Below, piece after piece: positions 36,848 to 46,700 of a DNA stretch of 64,000 nucleotides. Source of the stretch: CBDCAS01 sp965214015 (GTDB lineage Bacteria; Pseudomonadota; Gammaproteobacteria; Coxiellales; Coxiellaceae); contig CBDCAS010000018.1 in the NCBI GenBank assembly GCA_965214015.1, positions 1-64,000 on the forward strand, written 5' to 3'. Below the pieces are notes generated by a model, which saw only the letters and a list, made by a program, of their open reading frames with translations, had not been told where the DNA came from and made no database searches. The translations under genes were made by a program, and so were the position numbers. How positions within the stretch are numbered: the first letter of the stretch is position 1; every line of letters begins with the position of its first letter.

Positions 36848-38128
36848 TTAATTACGACAATAGGTTTCTTTGATCGATAGTGCCACAACAGCTGCCAACA
36901 ACAAGGCTAGTGGCAACATCGACATCGCATTTCGATAATCCAGAGCAGAATAAAAAGGATAGCCATGAGTACAAATACCTTGCCAATGATACTCTAACAA
37001 CCATCCAATAAACGGCTGAAGAATAGATACTATCACTACAGAGGCCATATTAGTAAAAGCAATCGCTATCCCTACCACTGGTTTAGGGTTAATTTCTGCC
37101 GCAACGGCATATACCAAAGCTACACCCATATTAGAGACACCATATAAAAACAGAATAAACAATAACCCGACACGAGGTAGGTGAGGAATATACAATACAA
37201 TAGAAATTAAAATCAAACTCGCTAGGGCAGAAGTAATTAATATCAATCGACGACGCTTTATGTAATCAGATACCCAACCAATAACTGGCCCACCAATAGC
37301 AAGCCCTAAAAAGATAATACTTACCGCCAGCGCAGCACATTGCTGATTCATATCATAGGCACGAGATAAAAAGGAAGGCCCCCACAACTCAGCAAACGCT
37401 CCAGTGGACGCATAGACCAAACCTGCATACAAGGCAACACACCATGAATAGCGATTGCGAAATACAATCATTAACCCATCCCAAATACGAATCTGGCTGG
37501 TATCAGGAATCATACGGCTTAATAAGGTAGGTCGTTTATCGCGAACAATTAAACCAATCAAGATTGATAAAACCAGTAATATGAATGCAATAACAGCAAC
37601 TGTATGACGCCAGCCAATTTCTTTGACTACAAAGGTAAATACTCCTTCACCAAAGGCAGCACCTAACATACCAATACCCTGAATTAAACCAACTAATAAG
37701 CCAAACTGACGTGAATGAAACCAGATCGTAGTTAATTTTATAGCACCAATAAAAGCAAATGCGGCAGTAAAACCCATCAATGCACGACTAAGTTCTGCAA
37801 CCCATAGCTGATGCGCTGTAGAAAAGATAAAGCAAGCAATACCACAAAAGAAAGCCATTAGAGCCAATAAACGATGTGGCCCATACCGATCAACCAAAGC
37901 ACCTACTGGTAGCTGCATTGCAATATAAGAGTAATAAAAATAGCCAGATAAACTACCTAAAGCAAATGCTCCCACATGAAAAGCAGTCATTAATTGTGGT
38001 ACTACCACACTGGGATCAACACGAACAAAATACTCAGAAAAAAAGAAAGCAGCTCCCAAAAACCATATTAACCAAGGTTGTATTTTTCGATAATAATTTT
38101 TTAGAGAACTATAACGATAAAATCTCAC
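36848..38128 (-). CDS. MFS transporter (12 membrane segments)
   Basis: The 426-residue protein has about twelve hydrophobic segments. It carries the MFS loop motifs, LPVGALVDRYGPHRLLA between TM2 and TM3 and a second copy-like GWVSDYIKRRRLI between TM8 and TM9. Family knowledge gives a proton- or gradient-coupled transporter. In Legionella relatives similar proteins take up amino acids or phthalate-like compounds, and the substrate cannot be read from sequence. It lies 22 bp after lptG and 12 bp before prfC, so the five minus-strand genes form one likely transcript. Confidence 0.85.
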   Translation of the reverse strand: MRFYRYSSLKNYYRKIQPWLIWFLGAAFFFSEYFVRVDPSVVVPQLMTAFHVGAFALGSLSGYFYYSYIAMQLPVGALVDRYGPHRLLALMAFFCGIACFIFSTAHQLWVAELSRALMGFTAAFAFIGAIKLTTIWFHSRQFGLLVGLIQGIGMLGAAFGEGVFTFVVKEIGWRHTVAVIAFILLVLSILIGLIVRDKRPTLLSRMIPDTSQIRIWDGLMIVFRNRYSWCVALYAGLVYASTGAFAELWGPSFLSRAYDMNQQCAALAVSIIFLGLAIGGPVIGWVSDYIKRRRLILITSALASLILISIVLYIPHLPRVGLLFILFLYGVSNMGVALVYAVAAEINPKPVVGIAIAFTNMASVVIVSILQPFIGWLLEYHWQGICTHGYPFYSALDYRNAMSMLPLALLLAAVVALSIKETYCRN

Positions 38129-38150
38129 TAATAGGGTGCCTATTGGTTCA

Positions 38151-39209
38151 TCAGGTTATTCGCTTCAATAGAATAGCATATGCTATTAAAAATAAAATGG
38201 TAGGCAATAGAGCAGCTAACAAAGGAGGAAACTGGTATACTAGTGTTATAGGTCCAAAGAACTGATTCAACATGTAGAAACCAAAACCAATCATCACGCC
38301 CATCATAATCCGAAATCCCATGCTAGCAGAACGAAGCGAACCAAAAATAAAAGGAATCCCTAAAAAAATCATAACGATAGTTGTCACTGGTTGAATAAGG
38401 CGCTTCCAAAAAGCATACTGATATTGACTAGTCACCAAGCCTGTCTTTTCTCGATAAAGAATATTACGAAATAGAGTAATAAGCGACTCTTGATCAACAT
38501 TTTGTTTTACCTGCTTTAAAAACTGGAGCTCTAAATCCATTCCCAATGGTTCAGACGACTTTGTTTTACTAGTTAGCTGATTTTTATTCAAATCTGTTTC
38601 TTTAATATCATAAATGCGCCATTGATTTTTAACAAGATGACCAGAACGTGCATAAGTAATACGAGTTAAACGATCCTTTATATCAAAATCAAATCGAGTA
38701 ATATCAGATATCGTTGAACTTGATTGAATAAGACCAATGTTAATATAAGAATGATCTCGATGCAGCCAAATACTTTTTAAATGACCCTGGTTACCCGCCA
38801 TAGCCACTGCTTTTAAATGGGTGGCTTGCCTTTGCCACTGTGGCGCAAACCATTCTCCTATCACAGTCACCACGATAATCATTAATAGAGCAGCTCTTAG
38901 CACAGAGGCCATAATTTGCACTATAGACACACCAGCTGCCCGCATAACAATCAACTGACTACTAGATGCCAAACGCCCCAGACCCATTAAGCTTCCTAAA
39001 AAACCCATCATAGGAAATAATTGATAAAGATCACTAGGTAATTGCAAAAGAACAAAAAGAAGTGCATTCATAATGCCATAATGACCTTTACCGATATCAG
39101 AAAGCTGAGTAATAAACCCCATAAAACTTTCAATACCCATCAATACAAAGACCACAATCAGCGTTGAACCGATGACATGAGAACCAATATAGCGATTAAG
39201 AATGCGCAT
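38151..39209 (-). CDS. lptG: Lipopolysaccharide transport permease LptG
   Basis: This 352-residue inner-membrane protein has three N-terminal and three C-terminal membrane segments around a periplasmic beta-jellyroll (about 125-255). The N-terminal segment RYIGSHVIGSTLIVVFVLMGIES and the stretch LIVMRAAGVSIVQI (coupling helix) match the LptG family. With LptF and ATPase LptB it extracts lipopolysaccharide from the inner membrane and passes it to the periplasmic bridge. It overlaps lptF by 14 bases. In a cell that builds the surface glycan encoded nearby, this machine would export lipid A carrying it. Confidence 0.9.
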   Translation of the reverse strand: MRILNRYIGSHVIGSTLIVVFVLMGIESFMGFITQLSDIGKGHYGIMNALLFVLLQLPSDLYQLFPMMGFLGSLMGLGRLASSSQLIVMRAAGVSIVQIMASVLRAALLMIIVVTVIGEWFAPQWQRQATHLKAVAMAGNQGHLKSIWLHRDHSYINIGLIQSSSTISDITRFDFDIKDRLTRITYARSGHLVKNQWRIYDIKETDLNKNQLTSKTKSSEPLGMDLELQFLKQVKQNVDQESLITLFRNILYREKTGLVTSQYQYAFWKRLIQPVTTIVMIFLGIPFIFGSLRSASMGFRIMMGVMIGFGFYMLNQFFGPITLVYQFPPLLAALLPTILFLIAYAILLKRIT

Positions 39210-40329
39210 ACGGTCTGCTCTTTAACCAGTCTAAACTCAATACTCGGCGCCAACCGATGCGAAAGCCATTAAGAATAATGGCTAAAATCAATGCAGCACC
39301 ATGAATCCACCACAATCCTAACAAGGGACTAATAGCCCCTTGTTCAATCCAAGCACGCCCTAAAAACATTAAATCAGCATAAACAATATAAATTAAAATA
39401 GCTGGAAAAAAACGAGAAAATTTACCGGAACGAGGCTTTATTTCACCTAATGGAAATGCTAATAACGCAAATAAAACAACCGAAATAGGCATTGCGAGGC
39501 GCCATTGCAACCTAGCCTGTAACATACGACGCTTTATTTGATTTTTTTCTGTGCTAATCAAGTGCCATAAACTATAAGTTGAGATACCATTTGGCCAATC
39601 ATTTATATGAGCATTTGAAGCAGCTGGTCTTAGGCCATAATGTTGAAATGTAATCGTTTGAAAATCTTTCTGCCCCGGTATACCAATATACCGATGCCCA
39701 TTTTGAAATACTATAAACTGACCTTTTAAGCCCTTAAACGCTTGTTCTTTGGCCGATTGTGATAAAGTCACATCCCAGTTCTGATTAGATTTTTTAGCTA
39801 AAAAAACCTGATACATTGTTTTATTATTATGTGAGATTCGATCTAAATAAAAAACACTTTGCTGAGGTAGATCTTGAAACCGCTTAGGCACTACTTTTTC
39901 AATAGAAGCACGGGTAATCGCTTGATCTAAAATCAGCGTCCTATAACTTTGTATAATAGGTTCCACCCATAACATTAATATAGCGACAATAACCATAACA
40001 ACCATAGCTACTGTCATAGTCATTAACATCAATTGGCCACGACTCACACCACATGAGAACATTACTGTCAGCTCACGATCCACACACCAACGTCCATAAG
40101 TAATTAAAATGCCAAGATATAAGCCCAAAGGTAATAAATAACCTAATAACAATGGTATTTGCAAAGACATCATTTGCATAACAGCCGTCATAGTGATCTT
40201 GCCATTAGCTGCAATTTTTAAATAATGAACGAACTGATTTGTAATAAAAATCACTAATAAAATTAAAGTAATGGCTAATAGACTAGAATAGAGCTCTTTG
40301 ACTAAATAACGAAAAATAACCACCGTCAA
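39196..40329 (-). CDS. lptF: Lipopolysaccharide transport permease LptF
   Basis: The 377-residue protein has the LptF signature at its start (VIFRYLVKELYSSLLAITLI, then TNQFVHYLKIAANG) and the coupling segment ELTVMFSCGVSRGQLM. The periplasmic domain is followed by three C-terminal segments (VVLFALLAFPLGEIKPRSG). It pairs with LptG. The start overlaps the stop of the phosphatase gene by four bases (ATGA), and its stop overlaps lptG by 14. lptFG usually stands next to pepA, so the preceding phosphatase is an unusual partner. Confidence 0.92.
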   Translation of the reverse strand: MTVVIFRYLVKELYSSLLAITLILLVIFITNQFVHYLKIAANGKITMTAVMQMMSLQIPLLLGYLLPLGLYLGILITYGRWCVDRELTVMFSCGVSRGQLMLMTMTVAMVVMVIVAILMLWVEPIIQSYRTLILDQAITRASIEKVVPKRFQDLPQQSVFYLDRISHNNKTMYQVFLAKKSNQNWDVTLSQSAKEQAFKGLKGQFIVFQNGHRYIGIPGQKDFQTITFQHYGLRPAASNAHINDWPNGISTYSLWHLISTEKNQIKRRMLQARLQWRLAMPISVVLFALLAFPLGEIKPRSGKFSRFFPAILIYIVYADLMFLGRAWIEQGAISPLLGLWWIHGAALILAIILNGFRIGWRRVLSLDWLKSRPYAHS

Positions 40330-40943
40330 CCACGCAGCTGGGTTGTAGCCACCCAGGTCATAAAATGAGTCGTATTATTTTTATAACGATGTTGTTTTAG
40401 CCAACGATCATAGAGAGCTATCACTTGCTTACCCACAGAATCTGATCGATGAACAAAATAAACCATCGAAAACGCATGCCGAGCTTCTGCTAACGAATGA
40501 TTATTCATCAATAACCACATAGCAGTGGCAAAACCAGTACGATCCGCACCACTTGCACAGTGAATCAAAATCGGCTTAGGGACTATTTGAAACAAAGCAA
40601 TTAACCGTTGCAACTGCTTGAGTTCAGGCAACTCATGCGCAGAGAATGCTATATCATAGTGTTCTACCCCCATCACATGACTGACTGACACTTCATCACG
40701 ATACCAATTAAATTGGGGATTAGCACCTCTCAAATTAATAATGGTCCGAATATGATCTTGTTGAATCAAACGCCTCAAATAGCCAGGCGTCAATTGCGCA
40801 CTTCGATACAGTTTACCAGCTAAAACCGTATGAACGTTATTTCTCAACAAGAGATAGGGCAAAAAAATCAGCATCATTAAAATGAATGCAATCCACACAA
40901 CACGCTTGCGCCAAGTGAGTCTTTTTTTCTGAACTGGAATCAT
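40326..40943 (-). CDS. Membrane-anchored dual-specificity/tyrosine phosphatase-like protein
   Basis: This 205-residue protein has one hydrophobic segment near 14-34 (VVWIAFILMMLIFLPYLLL) and a cysteine-phosphatase P-loop, HCASGADRTG at 128-137 with nucleophile Cys129. Upstream are VLAGKLYRSAQLTPGYL and IIN-LRG, typical of the DSP fold, with a probable general-acid Asp near residue 97. Orientation of the positive N-terminus suggests a cytoplasmic tail and periplasmic catalytic domain, but this needs checking. Coupling to lptFG by a four-base overlap hints at lipid or LPS phosphate chemistry. The substrate is unknown. Confidence 0.8.
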   Translation of the reverse strand: MIPVQKKRLTWRKRVVWIAFILMMLIFLPYLLLRNNVHTVLAGKLYRSAQLTPGYLRRLIQQDHIRTIINLRGANPQFNWYRDEVSVSHVMGVEHYDIAFSAHELPELKQLQRLIALFQIVPKPILIHCASGADRTGFATAMWLLMNNHSLAEARHAFSMVYFVHRSDSVGKQVIALYDRWLKQHRYKNNTTHFMTWVATTQLRG

Positions 40944-41009
40944 GCTACCTTGTGTCTCTTATTTAACTATGGAAAAATTCTTATTCTATCAAATCAGGTA
41001 ATACAAGGC

Positions 41010-43772
41010 ATGAAAAAAACCTACAATCCACACGCCATTGAATCACACTGGTCCCAATACTGGGAACAACACACCTATGCTAGACCCTCAGGCAAAGGAG
41101 CTGCCTACTGCATTGTCCTCCCTCCCCCTAATGTGACAGGCACCTTGCACATGGGCCATGGCTTTCAGCTTACTTTAATGGATGCACTGATTCGCCAACA
41201 TCGAATGCAAGGCGATAATACATTATGGCAAGCAGGCACTGACCATGCAGGCATTGCGACTCAAATGGTCGTTGAGCGACAATTAGCGCAAGAAGGGTTT
41301 TCACGACATCAACTAGGCCGCGATGCTTTTATACAAAGAGTATGGCAATGGCGCGAGCACTCCGGCGCCACCATTACACAGCAAATCCACCGCCTAGGTG
41401 CTTCTATCGATTGGTCACGACAGAAATTTAGTATGGATCCAGACATTCATTCTGCTACGGTTGAGGCTTTTTGCCGCCTCTACCAAGAAGGTCTAATCTA
41501 TCGCGGTCAACGTCTTGTGAACTGGGATCCAGTGCTAAAGACTGCCCTCTCTGACCTTGAGGTTGATAATATCGAAATCGACAGTCACCTTTGGTATCTG
41601 CGCTATCCCATTGTTGAAACCGACCAGTACTTAACGATTGCTACTACGCGTCCCGAAACCCTATTAGGTGATACTGCCGTTGCAGTCCATCCTGAAGATC
41701 CACGTTATCAACATCACATCGGCCAGACAATTCAATTACCGATTACAAAACGAACGATTCCTATTATTGCAGATAACACTGTAGACCAAAACTTTGGCAC
41801 AGGCTGTGTCAAAATTACACCGGCACACGATGTTAACGACTATGCCATGGCACAGCGGCATGATTTACCGATAATCACTATTTTCACTGAAGCTGCCTGT
41901 CTTAACCAAAAAGTCCCATCAGCTTACCAAGGCCTAGAGCGCCACAAAGCACGCCAACAGGTAATCGCTGAACTCAAAGCACAGGGCTTATTAGAAAAAG
42001 TGATCCCTTATCGCCATAGAGTGCCTCACGGCGACCGTTCAGGGGCCCTCATCGAGCCAATGCTTACCGACCAATGGTTTATAAAAACTAAAGCACTGGC
42101 AAAACCAGCCATGGCTGCTGTTGAACGAGGCGACTTAAAGTTAATTCCTCACCATTGGACCAAAACCTACCTACAGTGGCTTGACCAGATTGAAGATTGG
42201 TGCATCAGTCGACAATTATGGTGGGGACACCGCATTCCTGTCTGGTATGACTCCGATAATAATTTGTATATTGGCCATAATGAAACTAATGTGCGCCAAC
42301 GCTATCAATTAGCACCCGACCTACCCCTACAACAAGATCCCGATGTTTTAGACACCTGGTTTACAGCCGCACTATGGCCTTTCTCTAGCTTAGGTTGGCC
42401 ACAATCTACCGATGCACTTAACACCTTTTATCCAACTCAGGTACTTGTCACTGGTTTTGATATCATTTTCTTCTGGGTCGCCCGTATGGTGATGCTTGGC
42501 CTACACCTGATGGGACAAGTGCCTTTTCGCCAGATATACATCACTGGCCTCATTCGTGATAGTCACGGCCAAAAGATGTCAAAATCCAAGGGTAATATTC
42601 TTGACCCAATCGATTTAATTGACGGCATTGACCAAGACACGCTCATCAAAAAACGCAGCTCGGCCCTGATGCAACCTGCCATGGCAGCTTCAATTAAAAA
42701 AATGACCCAAAAAGAATTCCCACAAGGCATTGCTGCTTACGGAACCGATGCCTTACGCTTTACTTTTTGCGCTCTAGCCACTCCAGGCCGTGATATCAAC
42801 TTTGATCTAGGTCGTCTCGACGGTTATCGTAACTTCTGTAATAAACTGTGGAATGCAGCACGCTATGTGCTCATGAATACAGAGCATCATGATCTCAATC
42901 CCGAAAATGCCCAATACAGTGTTGTAGATCGTTGGATTACTAGCCAGTTGCAAAATACTATCAAAACAGTGCAGCAACATTTCAGTCAGTATCGTTTTGA
43001 CTTGCTCGCCCATACCCTGTATGAATTCACATGGAATAATTACTGCGACTGGTACCTTGAACTCTCAAAATCTATTATCAACAATCCAAAAACCAATGAA
43101 GCACAACAACGCGGCACTCGCTTTACCTTAATCCAAGTACTAGAAACCTTATTACGTTTAATCCACCCAATCATGCCCTTTATTACTGAAGCGATTTGGC
43201 AAACAATCGCACCAAAAATTCAGCGCGGAGGATCAACGATTATGTTAGCACCCTACCCCGAATTTGATGCTACAGCACAAGATCTAGAAGCCAATGACAC
43301 AGTAGATAGATTGCAACGAATGATTCGTGCAATTCGAACTGTTCGCAGCGATATGAAGATCTCACCGGCACAAGCCATTCAGGTAATATTCGATAAAGGA
43401 AACATCAACGATCGTCAACGCATTAGCGACTGCCAGACTTTTCTCACCACACTAGCACGCATTAAACAAATCACATGGCATCAACACGGCGCTGAATTAC
43501 CGGCCTGTGCTAAGACCAGCGTCGACTCAGTCGATATTTATATTCCCTTAGCCGGTGTAATCGACAAAGCAGCAGAACTTAGCCGCTTACAAAAAGAAAT
43601 TACTAAACACCAAAAAGAATATGACAAAGCAGCCCAAAAACTTAATAATCCCCATTTCGTAGAAAAGGCCCCTCCTGCTATCATTGAGCAAGAACAAGAG
43701 CGACTCACACACTTTAAACAAATAATCAACACACTGACTGCCCATCAGCAACAGATTAAAGCACTGCCTTAA
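41010..43772 (+). CDS. valS: Valyl-tRNA synthetase
   Basis: This class I synthetase of about 920 residues charges tRNA-Val. HIGH-type motif HMGH is at 47-50 (TGTLHMGHGF), KMSKS at 522-526, followed by the editing domain and a C-terminal coiled-coil (the ELSRLQKEITKHQKEYDKAA stretch) typical of ValRS. I start at ATG 41010 (MKKTYNPHAIESHW), as in the family. An upstream in-frame ATG at 40950 adds 20 unrelated residues. It is divergent from the phosphatase gene with only 66 bp between the starts. Confidence 0.95.
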   Translation: MKKTYNPHAIESHWSQYWEQHTYARPSGKGAAYCIVLPPPNVTGTLHMGHGFQLTLMDALIRQHRMQGDNTLWQAGTDHAGIATQMVVERQLAQEGFSRHQLGRDAFIQRVWQWREHSGATITQQIHRLGASIDWSRQKFSMDPDIHSATVEAFCRLYQEGLIYRGQRLVNWDPVLKTALSDLEVDNIEIDSHLWYLRYPIVETDQYLTIATTRPETLLGDTAVAVHPEDPRYQHHIGQTIQLPITKRTIPIIADNTVDQNFGTGCVKITPAHDVNDYAMAQRHDLPIITIFTEAACLNQKVPSAYQGLERHKARQQVIAELKAQGLLEKVIPYRHRVPHGDRSGALIEPMLTDQWFIKTKALAKPAMAAVERGDLKLIPHHWTKTYLQWLDQIEDWCISRQLWWGHRIPVWYDSDNNLYIGHNETNVRQRYQLAPDLPLQQDPDVLDTWFTAALWPFSSLGWPQSTDALNTFYPTQVLVTGFDIIFFWVARMVMLGLHLMGQVPFRQIYITGLIRDSHGQKMSKSKGNILDPIDLIDGIDQDTLIKKRSSALMQPAMAASIKKMTQKEFPQGIAAYGTDALRFTFCALATPGRDINFDLGRLDGYRNFCNKLWNAARYVLMNTEHHDLNPENAQYSVVDRWITSQLQNTIKTVQQHFSQYRFDLLAHTLYEFTWNNYCDWYLELSKSIINNPKTNEAQQRGTRFTLIQVLETLLRLIHPIMPFITEAIWQTIAPKIQRGGSTIMLAPYPEFDATAQDLEANDTVDRLQRMIRAIRTVRSDMKISPAQAIQVIFDKGNINDRQRISDCQTFLTTLARIKQITWHQHGAELPACAKTSVDSVDIYIPLAGVIDKAAELSRLQKEITKHQKEYDKAAQKLNNPHFVEKAPPAIIEQEQERLTHFKQIINTLTAHQQQIKALP

Positions 43773-43773
43773 C

Positions 43774-46700
43774 TTAAGAACAAGGGCGTACTGAAGGCTT
43801 GTGTTCTCTCCTTGCCTCTGGTTGCTGTTGCTGACAAGAAGAAAACAGTGTTAGGGAAGATGGTTTTCTTTTCCTATTAAATTTAACTGCAGGGGAGTTC
43901 ATTTCATTTTCAATTAAATCTTTTAAGCTCTTAAAATTCTGATACATTCTCAATAAATTAGGTAAATTTAAATTATTCGTATTAGATTTTACAGTAGTTT
44001 TTATTTTCTTAAAATAGGAAGCTATCTCTTGATCTGCTGCATTTAAAAATTCATCCAAAAATACTTTGGATCTTAAATTTTGAGCTATTTTCTTATCAGC
44101 TTCCACTGATTCTTTTGAAATTAGTTTAATATCGACATTTTTTTCAAGGCCAAAGCCCATTTTATTTATTATTATTGCCTTTGTTTTATCATCATAATGA
44201 CCTATCAACAAACAGCTTGCTAATTGTTCTGCAGAATCAGTAGAATAGTCTTTTACACTCAATGAATTATAAATCATTCTAAGATCGTTTATCTTATATT
44301 CTAAATCACTATATTTATCAGTTTGCTTATTATAAAAGCCTGTTTCTTTTAATTTACAAAAATCATTATATAACCTACTTAGATAATTAATTCTTTGTTG
44401 TATCTTCTCTAATAACTGCTGTTTTGCTGTTGGTTTAGTTGATATTTTTCCAACAGCTGGCTTAGGTTGATTCGCTTTTTGCGAAAAGAACTGATGTGAT
44501 GAAGTTGCAGTCTCTGAAGTTTTTTTAGCCTGCTTAACATCGACTTCTTTTTTAGGTACTGGTGTTAACGCTGCTTTTTTAAGATTTTCTGCCCGCTGCA
44601 CCTGTAATAGTTGGTTTTTAAATTGCTCACATTTTTTTTGAAGACTTTCACATCTTTTCATTAACTCATTACTATTAAGAATGATATCATCCCATTGTGT
44701 CTTACCTTGTTGAGGAGCAATCCATTGATTCATATTCCAATATGGCAAGGCCAGATTTTGACTTTGTGTCTCTGTATCTTTGATACTTAAACTTTGTTTT
44801 AATTTATTGTAAGACTCTTTTAAATCATCCGATAAATCTGTAGAATTTAATTTTTTATTAATTTTATCAATAATCTCATTAAGATTTTGCTCAAATTTTT
44901 TTACTTTCCAAATATTACTATAAACTTTTTCGTATTGACTCTGAAAATCTTTAAATGCCTGAGTTAAACAAGTAATTTTTTGTTTCACTAAATTATAATG
45001 ATTTTCATCTAGCACCACTTTATCCACTGAAAGTGCCGAACTCTTAGAAAGTTTTTCTAATTCTTCTAAGCCAAAATTTTTACGAATTTGATTCAATTGA
45101 GACCGCAAACTTTTTTTATTTTTTCCATTAAGCTTACAATCTACTGCTTGCTGTATCTCTTCGGGCAAGCTGGTATTTTCAATACTCTTTAGAGCCACAC
45201 TGACTGCCCGATTTAAAGGTTCTATTACAGGCTTGAGCCACACTTCAGCCATCGCTTCTTGCCCCTTAGCTACTAATTGCTCCAAGGTATCGATATCTAG
45301 CTGAGCTAGCGGTTTTATCCGACCTGTCATCCTACGAAGCCAAAGGGTGAAACGCCCCCATAAACCTTGTGGGACAGGCGTGTTTGGATCATCGCAATGA
45401 AGAAAATGTTGTGCCATTTTTAAAACCGGTGGTTCAATAGATATTCGATCATTATCATTAATAACAGTATTAATAGAATCTCTAAAATCTTTAATACGAC
45501 CAATTAAGGTTTTTTGATCTTTATTATCTTTAGCTTGCTGCTCTTTTTGCGCTTTTTCAACTACTTCTTGTAATTTTTGCAATTGACTCTCTAGCTTAGT
45601 CTTTTTTGTTTCAATTGTTTGACCATTAGAAAAATCACTTGCCTCTACCTGTTCTTTTAAACCCTCTTTTAGCGTTTGATCTCCTTTTTCTTGCCATATT
45701 TCTGGAGTTATATTATCAATCTTCTGACTGAGTTCATTTAATTTTTTTTTAAATTGAATTTTACAATCTAAAAATTCATATAATTTTTGATCATTTTCTA
45801 TAATCTTTACTATATCACTGTCTTTCCTCTTCAAATATTTTAATTGATCATTATTAAATTCAAAAGCTTGTGATAAAGATTGATAATTACTTTTTTGATC
45901 AAGTAATTTTTCAATTTCATTAATAGTCTCTAAAGAAGCTTGAGGCTGTGTTATGAAAATATCACTATCATTATTTTTCCAGCTGTCTACTCTACAGCTA
46001 TCTAACAAACTATGAAATTTTTTATTTAAACCTTTCCATATTTCTACTTTCTGCACTAAATCTTGCTGACTTTCATTAACCTGAGTTTCTAAAACCTGAA
46101 TCTTATTATGCCCTTCTGTTAATTCTGCCAGTAATTCCTTTACTTGATTCAATAAATATATTGATTTTCTATCAACATTATTAATTACATCTTGTATATT
46201 TTTTAATTTATTGTGATTATTAGCAGAGCTTAATTGACTTTCAAATTGACTGAATTTCTTATTCAATTCATTATAAGAATCTTTCTTTTCACTAATGTTA
46301 CTATTCCAATCAGTCTTACCACCATATTTCTCAACCAAAGCATTAAAATCATTAAAAATCTGATTAATATTTTCTAAATTCTTTTCAATTGGAGCCAATT
46401 TTTGCAATAAATCATTTTTACTGTTCTGAAGATTAATTTTTCCAGATAATTCTTGATTAGTAATCTTTATATTATCTATTTTCTGCTGCAACCGATTAAA
46501 AATAGACTCTTTACTTCCAATAATTTTTTTAAGATTTCTTGCAGCTTCGCCACGATTCTCTAGTGAAGCATTAGAATTTTGAGCAATAGATAATTGATCA
46601 TGAATATTTTTTATTTCAAGGATTTCTTCTTCAAATTTTAAATTATTACCCTGATCAACATTTTCATTTAATTTACGATTTTCAACAACTAACGAATCAA

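Noticed and set aside
43774..43870. Dot/Icm-type C-terminal secretion signal in the giant protein
   Set aside because: The tail has some Glu and Arg but no clear E-rich block near the end and no typical terminal hydrophobic residue. I leave secretion as an inference from the promoter only.
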